From positions 310,001 to 374,000 of the forward strand of contig NZ_PIPS01000001.1 of the NCBI RefSeq assembly GCF_003987185.1: a stretch of 64,000 nt of DNA. Direction: 5' to 3'. The DNA is from Idiomarina aquatica (lineage in GTDB: Bacteria > Pseudomonadota > Gammaproteobacteria > Enterobacterales > Alteromonadaceae). Below, one piece after another: positions 36,393 to 44,995 of this stretch (positions are counted from its first letter, which is position 1; each line of letters begins with the position of its first letter). The translations under genes were made by a program, and so were the position numbers. Under the pieces are notes generated by a model. The model was not told the origin of the DNA. It did not search any database and saw nothing but the letters and a program-made list of their open reading frames with translations.

Positions 36393-37064
36393 GTGTTAAC
36401 CGCTTTCTACCGCCGTTCGCTTTACACCGTTACAAGCTTTTGGGCACTAATGCTGGCGGGCTGTTCGATGCCCACACCGGCGCCACAGACGATTCTTGAA
36501 AATACCGATTATGCCGCCGTGACAGAACACCAGCAGCGGTTGGATTCAATTTTTCGATGGCGCTTATCGGCGCGGCTTGCGATCGTGCAAAAAGCCAACG
36601 ATGAACGCGACGGTTTGTATCTTAACTGGGATTGGCAGCGGCAACCCGACCAACACCAAAACCTGCGCTTTTCACACCCGTTAAAAGGTCAATTGGCCAG
36701 CCTGACCATCACACCGCAGGGCGCGCAACTTAACGCCGACGGCGAACAGTATCAGGATCGTTCAGCCGAGCGCCTGCTGCATCGGGTGCTCGGCCTTAAA
36801 CTGCCGGTTAATGCCCTGAGCCAATGGGTATTGGGTAAAGTCACCCCATCGTTGCAACAGCGCGCCTTTATTGCCGGCGGCCGCATCGCCAAGGCCGACG
36901 TGCACACCGCCGCCGGACAAGTTTGGTCACTGCAATGGTTTTACGGCGAGCAATTACTGCCGCAACAAATTCATTTAGAATCCAACCAGTTACGCATTAA
37001 ACTGCAGTTAAATGATTGGCAAATCAGCCCGGAATTAGCACCTAATGACGCCGTACAAGACTGA
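36393..37064 (+). CDS. lolB: Outer-membrane lipoprotein receptor LolB
   Basis: Receives lipoproteins from LolA and inserts them in the outer membrane. The signal sequence ends in lipobox LMLAGC, lipidated Cys24 with the chosen start. The mature region includes RWRLSARLAIV and LYLNWDWQR, as in LolB. Start is uncertain: GTG at 36393 has GGAA about 9 bases upstream and gives 223 residues, close to family size; an in-frame TTG at 36330 would add 21 residues. The 3' end runs into ispE. Confidence 0.9.
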   Translation: MLTAFYRRSLYTVTSFWALMLAGCSMPTPAPQTILENTDYAAVTEHQQRLDSIFRWRLSARLAIVQKANDERDGLYLNWDWQRQPDQHQNLRFSHPLKGQLASLTITPQGAQLNADGEQYQDRSAERLLHRVLGLKLPVNALSQWVLGKVTPSLQQRAFIAGGRIAKADVHTAAGQVWSLQWFYGEQLLPQQIHLESNQLRIKLQLNDWQISPELAPNDAVQD

Positions 37065-37068
37065 CACC

Positions 37069-37911
37069 ATGACGTTGCCGGCACCGGCAAAACTCAACTT
37101 GTTTTTACACATCGTCGGCCGTCGCCACGACGGTTACCATAACCTGCAAACGGTTTTTCAGTTTTTAGACTACGGTGATCAACTGCAGTTTTCCCGGCGC
37201 ACGGATCAGCGCATCCAGTTGCAGGATAGCCACAGTGGCGTTGCCTACGCCGATAACCTCGTGGTTCGGGCCGCCAACGCCTTGCAACAGGCCGCCGCGG
37301 CGAAAGGCCTCGCCACTACTGGGGCTGACATCACGCTGAGTAAGCGCTTACCGCAGGGCGCCGGCCTCGGCGGTGGTTCGTCCGATGCTGCCACCACCCT
37401 GGTTGGCCTAAATCACTTATGGCAGCAGCCGCTGTCGCAGGCCGAGTTATTGCAGCTGGGGCTGACTCTGGGTGCTGATGTGCCCATTTTTATTCATGGC
37501 CACGCGGCTTTTGCTGAAGGGGTCGGCGAACGGTTCATTAACGTCGAACCGGCAACCCCCTGGTACCTGGTGGTAAAACCGAAGGTGTCGATTGCGACCG
37601 CCGCGCTGTTCCAGCATCCGCACCTACAGCGCGACTGTGTCCAACTGAGCGTCGACGACTGGTCACTGGACAACACCGCCAACGTGTTTGAACCGGTGGT
37701 CTGTGCTCTATACCCCGAAGTTGCCAAATTGCGCGAGCGGTTGCTACAATACGCACCGACTCGGCTCACTGGCAGCGGCGCGTGTTTATTTGCACGCTTT
37801 GACACGCAAGATGCTGCACTCAGCGCGCAACAGCAGTTTAGCGACCTGCAAAGTTTTGTTGCGCAAGGCCAGAACCGTTCATCGCTTATCCGGACATTAA
37901 CCCAATATTAG
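37069..37911 (+). CDS. ispE: 4-diphosphocytidyl-2-C-methyl-D-erythritol kinase
   Basis: GHMP kinase of the MEP isoprenoid pathway. PAPAKLNLFLHIVGRR at the start, the ATP loop LPQGAGLGGGSSDAA and the C-terminal TRLTGSGACLFARF are diagnostic. Start 37069 (MTLPAPAK) places the conserved PAPAKLNLFL at its usual distance from the N-terminus and begins 4 bases after the lolB stop; an in-frame ATG at 37045 inside lolB is the alternative. lolB-ispE-prs is a conserved order. Confidence 0.95.
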   Translation: MTLPAPAKLNLFLHIVGRRHDGYHNLQTVFQFLDYGDQLQFSRRTDQRIQLQDSHSGVAYADNLVVRAANALQQAAAAKGLATTGADITLSKRLPQGAGLGGGSSDAATTLVGLNHLWQQPLSQAELLQLGLTLGADVPIFIHGHAAFAEGVGERFINVEPATPWYLVVKPKVSIATAALFQHPHLQRDCVQLSVDDWSLDNTANVFEPVVCALYPEVAKLRERLLQYAPTRLTGSGACLFARFDTQDAALSAQQQFSDLQSFVAQGQNRSSLIRTLTQY

Positions 37912-37923
37912 TCGAGGTTTGTT

Positions 37924-38871
37924 GTGCCTGACATGAAACTCTTTGCTGGTAACGCCACACCAGAACTTGCCCAGAAGATCGCCGATCGCCTGTATATTAA
38001 GCTGGGCGAAGCCTCCGTCGGCCGCTTTAGCGACGGTGAAATCAGTGTCTCTATCAATGAAAACGTCCGTGGCTCGGACGTTTTTTTATTGCAGTCAACC
38101 TGTGCTCCCACTAACGATAACCTGATGGAGCTTATCGTTATGGTTGACGCTCTGCGCCGCGCGTCGGCCGGACGCATCACCGCGGTCATGCCGTACTTTG
38201 GTTATGCCCGTCAGGATCGTCGTGTGCGCTCAGCACGTGTTCCAATCACCGCGAAAGTCGTCGCTGACTTCCTGTCCAGCGTCGGTGTTGACCGCGTGCT
38301 TACCGTTGACCTACACGCCGAGCAGATTCAAGGCTTCTTTGACGTACCGGTTGATAATGTGTTTGGTACACCGGTACTGCTGGAACACATGCGCAAGCAA
38401 CAGTTTGAGAATCCTGCCGTAGTATCACCGGACATCGGCGGTGTGGTGCGCGCCCGCGCATTCGCCAAACTGATGGACGACACCGATTTAGCCATCATTG
38501 ATAAACGCCGCCCATCCGCTAACGTTTCTCAGGTCATGCACATTATCGGTGACGTTAAAGGTCGTGACTGCATCATCGTCGACGACATGATTGATACCGG
38601 CGGTACGCTGTGTAAAGCCGCGGAAGCGCTCAAGCAACACGGTGCCAAGCGCGTGTTTGCCTACGCCACTCACCCGGTATTTTCCGGCAATGCGGTTAAA
38701 AACATCATGGAATCGGACATCGATGAATTCATCGTTACCGACAGCATCCCGCTCAGTGAAGAAATGAAAGCAACCGGTAAAGTCACCCAGTTGACGCTAT
38801 CCGGCATGCTGTCAGAAGCACTGCGTCGGGTCAGTAATGAAGAATCCATTTCGGCGATGTTTGATTACTGA
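37924..38871 (+). CDS. prs: Ribose-phosphate pyrophosphokinase
   Basis: Makes PRPP from ribose-5-phosphate and ATP, for nucleotides, NAD, His and Trp. The 315-residue sequence is strongly conserved: [49 protein letters not shown] and the PRPP loop [14 protein letters not shown]. Translation starts at GTG. It supplies the substrate of gpt (1.5 kb) in the same window. The following gene, rplY, has its own predicted promoter. Confidence 0.98.
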   Translation: MPDMKLFAGNATPELAQKIADRLYIKLGEASVGRFSDGEISVSINENVRGSDVFLLQSTCAPTNDNLMELIVMVDALRRASAGRITAVMPYFGYARQDRRVRSARVPITAKVVADFLSSVGVDRVLTVDLHAEQIQGFFDVPVDNVFGTPVLLEHMRKQQFENPAVVSPDIGGVVRARAFAKLMDDTDLAIIDKRRPSANVSQVMHIIGDVKGRDCIIVDDMIDTGGTLCKAAEALKQHGAKRVFAYATHPVFSGNAVKNIMESDIDEFIVTDSIPLSEEMKATGKVTQLTLSGMLSEALRRVSNEESISAMFDY

Positions 38872-38902
38872 GTGAAACCGCTCAGTAAGACCGCATAAGC
38901 CA

Positions 38903-38931
38903 TTGCAATGGTACCGCTGCGGTGGTACTAT
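38903..38931 (+). promoter_or_regulatory. Predicted rplY promoter with GC-rich discriminator
   Basis: TTGCAA (38903-38908) and TACTAT (38926-38931) are 17 bases apart, each matching consensus at 4/6. The next bases, TGCGCGCC, form a GC-rich discriminator typical of promoters inhibited by ppGpp/DksA. The same stretch contains an 11-bp inverted repeat (38905-38915 and 38924-38934), mostly coinciding with the promoter elements. Confidence 0.5.
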
Positions 38932-38944
38932 TGCGCGCCTTCGG

Positions 38945-38967
38945 AAACCGGCTCAAGAGTCGGTTTT
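38945..38967 (+). promoter_or_regulatory. Hairpin in the rplY leader
   Basis: AAACCGGCT (38945-38953) pairs with AGTCGGTTT (38958-38966), with one G-U wobble and a CAAG loop; another T follows. It lies just after the predicted start point and about 70 bases before the rplY ATG. It may be part of an L25 autoregulatory leader or a weak attenuator; a further imperfect stem is possible near 38980-39004. Confidence 0.45.
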
Positions 38968-39037
38968 GAAGTATCTGGGTCGCCACTTGGTCGCGAGTGA
39001 CGACAAATTAACACATTAACAATGAGAGCCCACTATC

Positions 39038-39706
39038 ATGGCTAAATTAGACTTTACAATCAAAGCTACCGTTCGTGCGGACAAGGGGAAAGGTGCGAGC
39101 CGCCGCCTACGTCACGCGGACAAAGTGCCAGCTATCCTTTACGGTGGTAAAGGCGAACCTGTCGCACTGGAACTTGACCACAACAAAGTGAATAACATGG
39201 CCGACTACGAAGCCTTTTATTCACACATCCTGACGTTAGACATCGATGGCAAAAAAGAACAAGCCATCCTGAAAGACATGCAACGTCACCCGTACAAGCC
39301 TAAGTTGACTCACTTAGACTTCCAACGTGTTGAAAAAGGTCACAAGTTGCACACTAACCTGCCTCTGCACTTCTTGAACGAAACCACGGCGAAAGGCGTT
39401 AAAGAAGAAGGCGGTGTTGTTGTTCACCACGTTAACGATGTAGAAATCATGGTATTGCCAAAAGACTTACCAGAGTACCTGGAAGTTGACGTAGCAGACA
39501 TGAGCATCGGCGACACACTGCACCTGTCTGACCTGAAACTGCCAACGGGCGTTGAACTGGTTGAGCTGACGAAAGGCGAAGACCACGACCAGGCGGTTGT
39601 TTCTATCACTGCGCCACGCGTAGAGAAAGAAACAAGCGAAGAAGACAGCGTAGCCGCTGACGCCGTCCCAGCCGAGAAAAGCAAAGACGACGCTGACAAA
39701 GAGTAA
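39038..39706 (+). CDS. rplY: Ribosomal protein L25, long CTC/TL5 form
   Basis: Binds 5S rRNA in the large subunit. At 222 residues it is the two-domain CTC form: the N-terminal 5S-binding domain ([33 protein letters not shown]) plus the TL5 C-terminal beta domain, unlike the short E. coli protein. The last 30 residues are acidic and Ala-rich. A leader of roughly 100 bases with stems precedes it, and only a weak GAGAG lies upstream of the ATG, resembling the atypical ribosome site described for E. coli rplY. Confidence 0.96.
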   Translation: MAKLDFTIKATVRADKGKGASRRLRHADKVPAILYGGKGEPVALELDHNKVNNMADYEAFYSHILTLDIDGKKEQAILKDMQRHPYKPKLTHLDFQRVEKGHKLHTNLPLHFLNETTAKGVKEEGGVVVHHVNDVEIMVLPKDLPEYLEVDVADMSIGDTLHLSDLKLPTGVELVELTKGEDHDQAVVSITAPRVEKETSEEDSVAADAVPAEKSKDDADKE

Positions 39707-39720
39707 GCTGACGTCCTGCT

Positions 39721-40317
39721 ATGGGAACGAGCATTAAGCTATTAGTGGGCCTGGGAAATCCAGGCCCCGAATACGAAAAAACCCGCCATAACGCGGGTTT
39801 TTGGTTAGTTGAAGCGTTTTGTCGTCGACACGGCATTAGCCTCTCTCCCGATAACAAATCCAAAGCCTGGGTTGGCCGTTATCAGCAAAGTGCGCACGAT
39901 CTGCGTATCGTGCTACCACAAACGTTCATGAATCGCAGTGGCTTTTCAGTGGCACACATTGCCAACTTTTACAAAATTCCTGCCGATGCGATTTTAGTGG
40001 CTTATGACGAGCTCGACTTACCGCCTGGTGTTGCCAAATTCAAGAAAGGCGGCGGTGCAGGTGGTCATAACGGCATTAAAGACATCATAGCGCAGATCGG
40101 CAGTGCCGATTTTATGCGGCTACGCATTGGTATCGGGCATCCCGGTCATAAGTCGCAAGTTACCGGATTTGTGCTCGGCAAAGCGCCCGCGACAGAACAG
40201 CGACTGATCGACGATTGCATCGATGAGGCCAGTCGCAGTATCGATACATTAATGGAACAAGGCTGGACCGAGGCATTACAGCGCCTGCACAGCTACCGTC
40301 CACAACAGAAAGGTTAA
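39721..40317 (+). CDS. pth: Peptidyl-tRNA hydrolase
   Basis: Recycles tRNA from dropped-off peptidyl-tRNA. The 198-residue protein has [21 protein letters not shown] with catalytic His23, plus QTFMNRSG and [10 protein letters not shown], all family signatures. It follows rplY by 14 bases and precedes ychF by 6, so the three are probably co-transcribed. A strong terminator-like hairpin lies inside the coding sequence around codons 19-27. Confidence 0.97.
   Translation: MGTSIKLLVGLGNPGPEYEKTRHNAGFWLVEAFCRRHGISLSPDNKSKAWVGRYQQSAHDLRIVLPQTFMNRSGFSVAHIANFYKIPADAILVAYDELDLPPGVAKFKKGGGAGGHNGIKDIIAQIGSADFMRLRIGIGHPGHKSQVTGFVLGKAPATEQRLIDDCIDEASRSIDTLMEQGWTEALQRLHSYRPQQKG
39776..39802 (+). terminator. 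Terminator-like hairpin inside pth
   Basis: AAAAACCCGC (39777-39786) pairs with GCGGGTTTTT (39793-39802) around a 6-base loop: a GC-rich stem ending in a T5 tract, with an A-run on the other side. It is 56 bases into pth, over the codons for KTRHNAGF. It has every feature of an intrinsic terminator, but its activity while ribosomes translate pth is unknown. Confidence 0.5.
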
Positions 40318-40323
40318 CAGATC

Positions 40324-41415
40324 ATGGGATTTCGCTGTGGTATTGTTGGCTTACCTAACGTAGGTAAATCGACACTTTTTAACGCATTAACCAAAGCCGG
40401 TATCGAAGCCGCTAACTTTCCGTTTTGTACCATCGAACCCAACACCGGTGTGGTGCCTGTGCCTGATCCGCGGCTGGATAAATTGGCCGAAATCGTCAAT
40501 CCGCAACGGCTTTTACCCACCACCATGGAGTTTGTTGACATCGCAGGTTTGGTTAAGGGTGCATCACAGGGCGAAGGTCTGGGTAACCAGTTTTTAGCCA
40601 ATATTCGTGAAACCGATGCCATCGGTCACGTGGTACGCTGCTTCGAAGACGATAACATCGTGCACGTCAGCGGTGGCGTTAACCCGGCCGACGACATCGA
40701 CACCATTAACACCGAATTGGCATTGGCCGACTTAGACTCGGTCGAAAAGTCGTTGCATCGTTTGGGTAAAAAAGCCAAGGGCGGTGACGCTCAAGCCAAA
40801 GCCGAAATCGCCGTACTGGAAAAATTAAAGCCAGCACTGGACGAAGGTGAAATGGCACGTTCGGTGAGCTTAACGAAAGATGAGTTAGCGACCATTCGTT
40901 CGTATAACCTGCTGACGCTCAAGCCCACCATGTACATTGCCAACGTCAATGAAGATGGCTTTGAGAACAACCCGCACCTGGATAAAGTGCGCGAAATCGC
41001 CAGCAAAGAAAACGCGGTCGTGGTGCCGGTTTGTGCCGCCATCGAATCAGAAATTGCGGAACTGGATGACGCCGACAAAGAAGAGTTTCTGTCTGAGATC
41101 GGGCAGGACGAACCAGGACTTAACCGTGTTATCCGTGCCGGTTACGAGTTGTTGAACCTGCAAACCTATTTCACCGCCGGTCCAAAAGAAGTTCGTGCCT
41201 GGACGGTCAAAGTGGGCGCGACCGCACCACAAGCGGCAGGCCGCATCCACACTGACTTCGAGAAAGGCTTTATCCGTGCCGAAGTGGTTGGCTATGAGGA
41301 CTTTGTTGCGCATAATGGCGAACAAGGTGCGAAAGATGCCGGTAAATGGCGTCTCGAAGGTAAAGAATACATCGTTAAAGACGGCGATGTGATTCACTTC
41401 CGCTTTAACGTTTAA
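40324..41415 (+). CDS. ychF: Redox-regulated ATPase YchF
   Basis: Obg-family P-loop protein that prefers ATP over GTP. The 363-residue protein has G1 motif [14 protein letters not shown] near the start, [20 protein letters not shown] (switch/G3), a coiled middle region and a C-terminal TGS domain ending [10 protein letters not shown]. In E. coli YchF has been linked to translation start choice and oxidative stress. pth-ychF is a widely conserved pair, and an intrinsic terminator follows. Confidence 0.97.
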   Translation: MGFRCGIVGLPNVGKSTLFNALTKAGIEAANFPFCTIEPNTGVVPVPDPRLDKLAEIVNPQRLLPTTMEFVDIAGLVKGASQGEGLGNQFLANIRETDAIGHVVRCFEDDNIVHVSGGVNPADDIDTINTELALADLDSVEKSLHRLGKKAKGGDAQAKAEIAVLEKLKPALDEGEMARSVSLTKDELATIRSYNLLTLKPTMYIANVNEDGFENNPHLDKVREIASKENAVVVPVCAAIESEIAELDDADKEEFLSEIGQDEPGLNRVIRAGYELLNLQTYFTAGPKEVRAWTVKVGATAPQAAGRIHTDFEKGFIRAEVVGYEDFVAHNGEQGAKDAGKWRLEGKEYIVKDGDVIHFRFNV

Positions 41416-41433
41416 GTACCAAGGTTATCGAAC

Positions 41434-41462
41434 AAGCCGCTCCATCATCGAGCGGCTTTTTT
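41434..41462. terminator. Intrinsic terminator after ychF
   Basis: AAGCCGCTC (41434-41442) and GAGCGGCTT (41450-41458) form a 9-bp stem with a 7-base loop, followed by a T6 run on the plus strand. It ends 5 bases before the convergent haemoglobin gene stop and may partly serve both directions. Confidence 0.85.
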
Positions 41463-41466
41463 ATGC

Positions 41467-41871
41467 TCATTCAACAATGTCGTCATACATCGGTGCCAGC
41501 TTTGCCAGCAATTGATTCTGGGCAGCCACCGGTACCTCGTGCTTTTCCATCGCCACGATCAGGTGTTCCACCAACGCATTGAAGTCGGCGTGGGTAACGC
41601 CCATACCTTCATGAGACACACGCATGCTTTCGCCGCTGTACTCACAGGGGCCGCCAACCACGTTGCAGACCTGCTCGGTGATCAGTTGATGCACCCGCAT
41701 AATGTCTACCCCATCAAAGTGATGCACAATGCGTTCGTCACCGCCAACGCGGTACAGCATCTCTTCAACGATAGCCGAAATGCCTTGTTTTTGCCCCAGT
41801 TGGTCGTACAAACTCTGTGCCGATGCCAGTGGTGTCAGCAATAACGCGGCAGTTAACATCAGTGCTTTCAT
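41467..41871 (-). CDS. Exported group 1 truncated haemoglobin
   Basis: A 134-residue 2-on-2 globin with an N-terminal signal peptide (MKALMLTAALLLTPLASA, cut near residue 18), so it should act in the periplasm, unlike ordinary cytoplasmic truncated globins. Family features: LYDQLGQKQGI helix A, B10-type Tyr40 (EEMLYRVGGDERI), and proximal His87 in MRVSHEGMGVT. Cys69 and Cys76 lie in one loop and could form a disulfide. It is the last gene of the cupredoxin/GGDEF-EAL/DUF3034 run, 9 bases after the DUF3034 gene. Confidence 0.88.
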   Translation of the reverse strand: MKALMLTAALLLTPLASAQSLYDQLGQKQGISAIVEEMLYRVGGDERIVHHFDGVDIMRVHQLITEQVCNVVGGPCEYSGESMRVSHEGMGVTHADFNALVEHLIVAMEKHEVPVAAQNQLLAKLAPMYDDIVE

Positions 41872-41880
41872 AGCGTCTCC

Positions 41881-42726
41881 TTAAAATGCGGCCTGCAGTG
41901 ACAGATACCAACCGGTTTGATCATCGAGCCCGGCAATCGAGCCCAAATCGGTGTAGGCACCAACGATCGATACTCGCTTTGATGGAAAATAGGCGACAAA
42001 CACATCACGCCAGTCCTGCTCGTCGGCAAAGGATAAGTTGTCCGGCTTCTGTCGGTATTCAACGCCGACGGCCCAGTAGCGGTTGATAAAAGCCGCTACC
42101 GAAGCCTCGGCCACCCACTCTGCTGAATCGTCAACATCGCCGCCAAAGCCAAGCAAGCCGATTTGGTTAGCACGCGTTCGCCGCGCCGTGACATTGGCTA
42201 CCCAGGTTCGGTGAAAAGGCCCGTCCAGCCAGGCCTTGGCGGCGCTCAGGTAATAATCGGTATCGCTGTCTTCGGTGGCCCCCACCGCGGATGGCAGCGC
42301 AAAGCTCTGGTTGCTTTTGTGTTGTAACCCGACACTCACCTGCGGCAAGTTACCGTAGAGTAAATCGCCGAACAGCCGCGCTTTGACACCCAAAATATTC
42401 TGTTCTAATTCGCCGCCGATGGTCGACAGATCAAAGGTTTGTCTCGCATAGGACACTTCAACACGGTTGTTCCAGGATAAGCTCGCACCCTGTACGCTCA
42501 AGCGAAAGTCATCAACCGCCACTTCGCTGACATTAACCGTTGCCCCCCACTCGCCGACATCCGCGTAACTGCTTAACGTCGCCCAGGGCACAATGCCTCC
42601 ACCGCCGGCACCTTCGATGGTGCTGGCACCGCCGGTGGCGAGTAACTTTGAACCGCTGTCAGCAAAGCTGACACCGGGCACCAGTGTAAACGCCACCAAT
42701 ACCATGCCCGCCCGCCATTTATGCAT
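41881..42726 (-). CDS. DUF3034 family protein, probable outer-membrane beta barrel
   Basis: A 281-residue protein with a signal peptide (MHKWRAGMVLVAFTLVPGVSFA) and the family opening SKLLATGGASTIEGAGGGGIVPWA. The rest alternates hydrophobic and polar residues and ends in an aromatic GWYLSLQAAF, like an outer-membrane barrel. Function unknown. Start 42726 overlaps the GGDEF-EAL stop by 8 bases and has AAGGAGA upstream; a longer frame lies inside the neighbouring gene. Confidence 0.83.
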   Translation of the reverse strand: MHKWRAGMVLVAFTLVPGVSFADSGSKLLATGGASTIEGAGGGGIVPWATLSSYADVGEWGATVNVSEVAVDDFRLSVQGASLSWNNRVEVSYARQTFDLSTIGGELEQNILGVKARLFGDLLYGNLPQVSVGLQHKSNQSFALPSAVGATEDSDTDYYLSAAKAWLDGPFHRTWVANVTARRTRANQIGLLGFGGDVDDSAEWVAEASVAAFINRYWAVGVEYRQKPDNLSFADEQDWRDVFVAYFPSKRVSIVGAYTDLGSIAGLDDQTGWYLSLQAAF

Positions 42727-44995
42727 GAGCCTCTCCTTGTAAACGTTGCGCAAAATCAATTGCTGATATTGGTTTGCTGAAATAAAAACCTTGTAATTCA
42801 TCGCAGCCCTGCTGTTGCAGCCAGCGCCAGCTTGGTTCATCCTCGACCCCTTCGGCCACCACGTACAAACCCAGTTCGTGAGCCAATTGAATGGTCGAGC
42901 GGACAATGGATTGATCCACCGCACTGTCGGCTAACGGTTGGACAAAGGCACGGTCAATTTTAAGTTCGGTCACCGGCAACTGACGCATCTGCGCCAGCGA
43001 TGAATAGCCCGTGCCGTAGTCGTCTATGGATACGCCGTAGCCTTTATTGCGTAACCAGTTAAGACGGGCGATGGCGTTGTCTGGATCACTGACAATGGCA
43101 CTCTCGGTCACTTCCAGTACCAGATTGCGATTCAGTTGCGGGCGCTGCACCTCAAGATCGGCAATCAGCGCCAGAATCTCATCGCTGAGCAGGTCAACCG
43201 CCGACAAGTTCACACTGAGACTAAAGTGTTCACTGTCTACCGGCAGTTGCTCCAGCAGCTCAACCGCCCGTTCACAGACCCAGCGCGTCAATCGTTTTAT
43301 CAACCCTGACTGCTCAGCCAACGGAATGAACTCATCCGGCCCGACAAAACCCAATTGTTGGTTATGCCAGCGCAACAGCAGTTCAGCGCCTATCGTACGG
43401 CCACTGCGACAGTCAATTTTGGGCTGCAACAGCAGCGTCAGTTCATCGCGCGCCACTGCCTGCTGCAGTTGCTCAAGAATATGCAATTGACGCAAATGCT
43501 GTTCATCCAGGCCACTGCTGTAGCAATACAGAAAGGTTTGCTCGTGTTTAGCCTGCTGTGCGCTCACTTGAACCCGCCGCAGCAAGGTATCAAACTCGTC
43601 TCCCTGCTGCGGAAAGCGCACCACCCCACAGTGAAAACTGACCGGGTAGTCGCTTTCACCAACTTTTACCGGCGCTTGCAACTGCTCCAGCAAATCCTCG
43701 ACAAAGGCATCCTGTGCCGACTCGATGGGCTGCTTCAACACCAATGCAAACTCGTCGCCGCCGACCCTCGCCAGCAAACTGACGCCGTTAACGGAGCCGA
43801 GCCGGTTGGCAATCTGCCGCAGCACCTGATCACCCACCTGCTGCCCCAGGGTGTCATTTAAGCGTCGAAATTGATGGATATTAAGCAACAACAGACTTCC
43901 GGATTCCCCGGCCTGCAATTTCGCCTGTAACTGCTTCGCAAAATAGCGTCGGTTCGGCAGCGCGGTCAGTTGATCATGAGTGGCCTGGAAGGAAATTCGT
44001 TGCTCACGCTGCGAAATCGCATCCCGCATTGAATCAAAGGTCGTCGCCAGTTCACCGAATTCATCGCCGCGTTGCTCCAACCGTAATTTACTGTAGTCGC
44101 CGCGCTGCAATTGCTTGGCCGCTCGGGTCAGTTTGTCCAGCGGCCGCGATACACTGCGCGCCATCACCAGCGCCACCAAGGTTGCCAGCAACAATGCCAG
44201 TAGCGCAATGACGACCATTTGTAACTGCAGCCGCTCGAATTCCGCCATCGCCTCCGCCAGCGAGGCCGACAACAGAACATGCACGGTTTCATTATCGGCA
44301 GTAACCAATAGCGCTTCCTGCCCCACCAGTGACTGCTGTTGTAACCAATGTTCCACCGCGGTTGAAGTGGCCAGATTCTGTTGCAATTGCTGTTGCTGCT
44401 CTTCATTCAGGCTGGAAGCCAGTATGCCCTGCGTCGATTCCAGCCACAGACTGATGTCGGCGTTTGCCAGGCTCTGTAATTGCTGCGCTAACGCAGAATC
44501 AACGGCAAACCCCAGAGTTGCCCGCGCAATCAGTTGCGGCGCGTTCACCGGAACAGTAATCAGCTGGAACAATTGGCCTTCGATCAAGGCGAGCTGCTGA
44601 CGGCTGTCGTTTTGCGTGTTCTCAATCGTCGCCGCCGACAACGAATGGGTTGCGGCGATTTCACGCCCATCGGGCGCCCGTAACACCATTAACTCGGTAT
44701 CGATGCGTTCACCATGATTAACCAGCGCCGACACAATGGTGTCGCGATCACCGGTAGCCACCGCCCGTTTGAAGCCAAAATCGTCCGTTAATACTTCGGC
44801 CGCCTGTTTTAACAACGCACTGCGGTTGTCCAACAATTCACGAAACACCCGGTCACTGACGCTCAGCTCCTGCTGAATAGAACGCTGCACTTGTTGCTTT
44901 ACCGCAATGCCGATGGCCGTCAGTGACACCGTAATGGCACCGGCAACCAACAGCAGCAGAATAACGATCAGACGCGTACGAAAGCTGTTAATCAT
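42719..44995 (-). CDS. Membrane-bound GGDEF-EAL protein with periplasmic sensor domain
   Basis: A 758-residue c-di-GMP enzyme candidate. Helices at about 7-30 and 260-280 bracket a periplasmic sensor domain; a HAMP segment follows (278-330), then GGDEF and EAL. The signature GGDEF is intact at 412-416, but the first metal Asp of the usual D-x-D-x-F-K is Asn372 (LNIHQFR), so cyclase activity may be weak. The EAL domain has ELL (538-540) in place of EAL, with EVTE, DDYGTGYSS and EGVED kept, so hydrolysis is plausible. It overlaps the cupredoxin gene by 4 bases. Confidence 0.92.
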   Translation of the reverse strand: MINSFRTRLIVILLLLVAGAITVSLTAIGIAVKQQVQRSIQQELSVSDRVFRELLDNRSALLKQAAEVLTDDFGFKRAVATGDRDTIVSALVNHGERIDTELMVLRAPDGREIAATHSLSAATIENTQNDSRQQLALIEGQLFQLITVPVNAPQLIARATLGFAVDSALAQQLQSLANADISLWLESTQGILASSLNEEQQQQLQQNLATSTAVEHWLQQQSLVGQEALLVTADNETVHVLLSASLAEAMAEFERLQLQMVVIALLALLLATLVALVMARSVSRPLDKLTRAAKQLQRGDYSKLRLEQRGDEFGELATTFDSMRDAISQREQRISFQATHDQLTALPNRRYFAKQLQAKLQAGESGSLLLLNIHQFRRLNDTLGQQVGDQVLRQIANRLGSVNGVSLLARVGGDEFALVLKQPIESAQDAFVEDLLEQLQAPVKVGESDYPVSFHCGVVRFPQQGDEFDTLLRRVQVSAQQAKHEQTFLYCYSSGLDEQHLRQLHILEQLQQAVARDELTLLLQPKIDCRSGRTIGAELLLRWHNQQLGFVGPDEFIPLAEQSGLIKRLTRWVCERAVELLEQLPVDSEHFSLSVNLSAVDLLSDEILALIADLEVQRPQLNRNLVLEVTESAIVSDPDNAIARLNWLRNKGYGVSIDDYGTGYSSLAQMRQLPVTELKIDRAFVQPLADSAVDQSIVRSTIQLAHELGLYVVAEGVEDEPSWRWLQQQGCDELQGFYFSKPISAIDFAQRLQGEAHA

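Noticed and set aside
42727-42924. N-terminal extension of the DUF3034 frame
   Set aside because: It lies inside the EAL-coding sequence; the signal peptide and AAGGAGA support the start at 42726.
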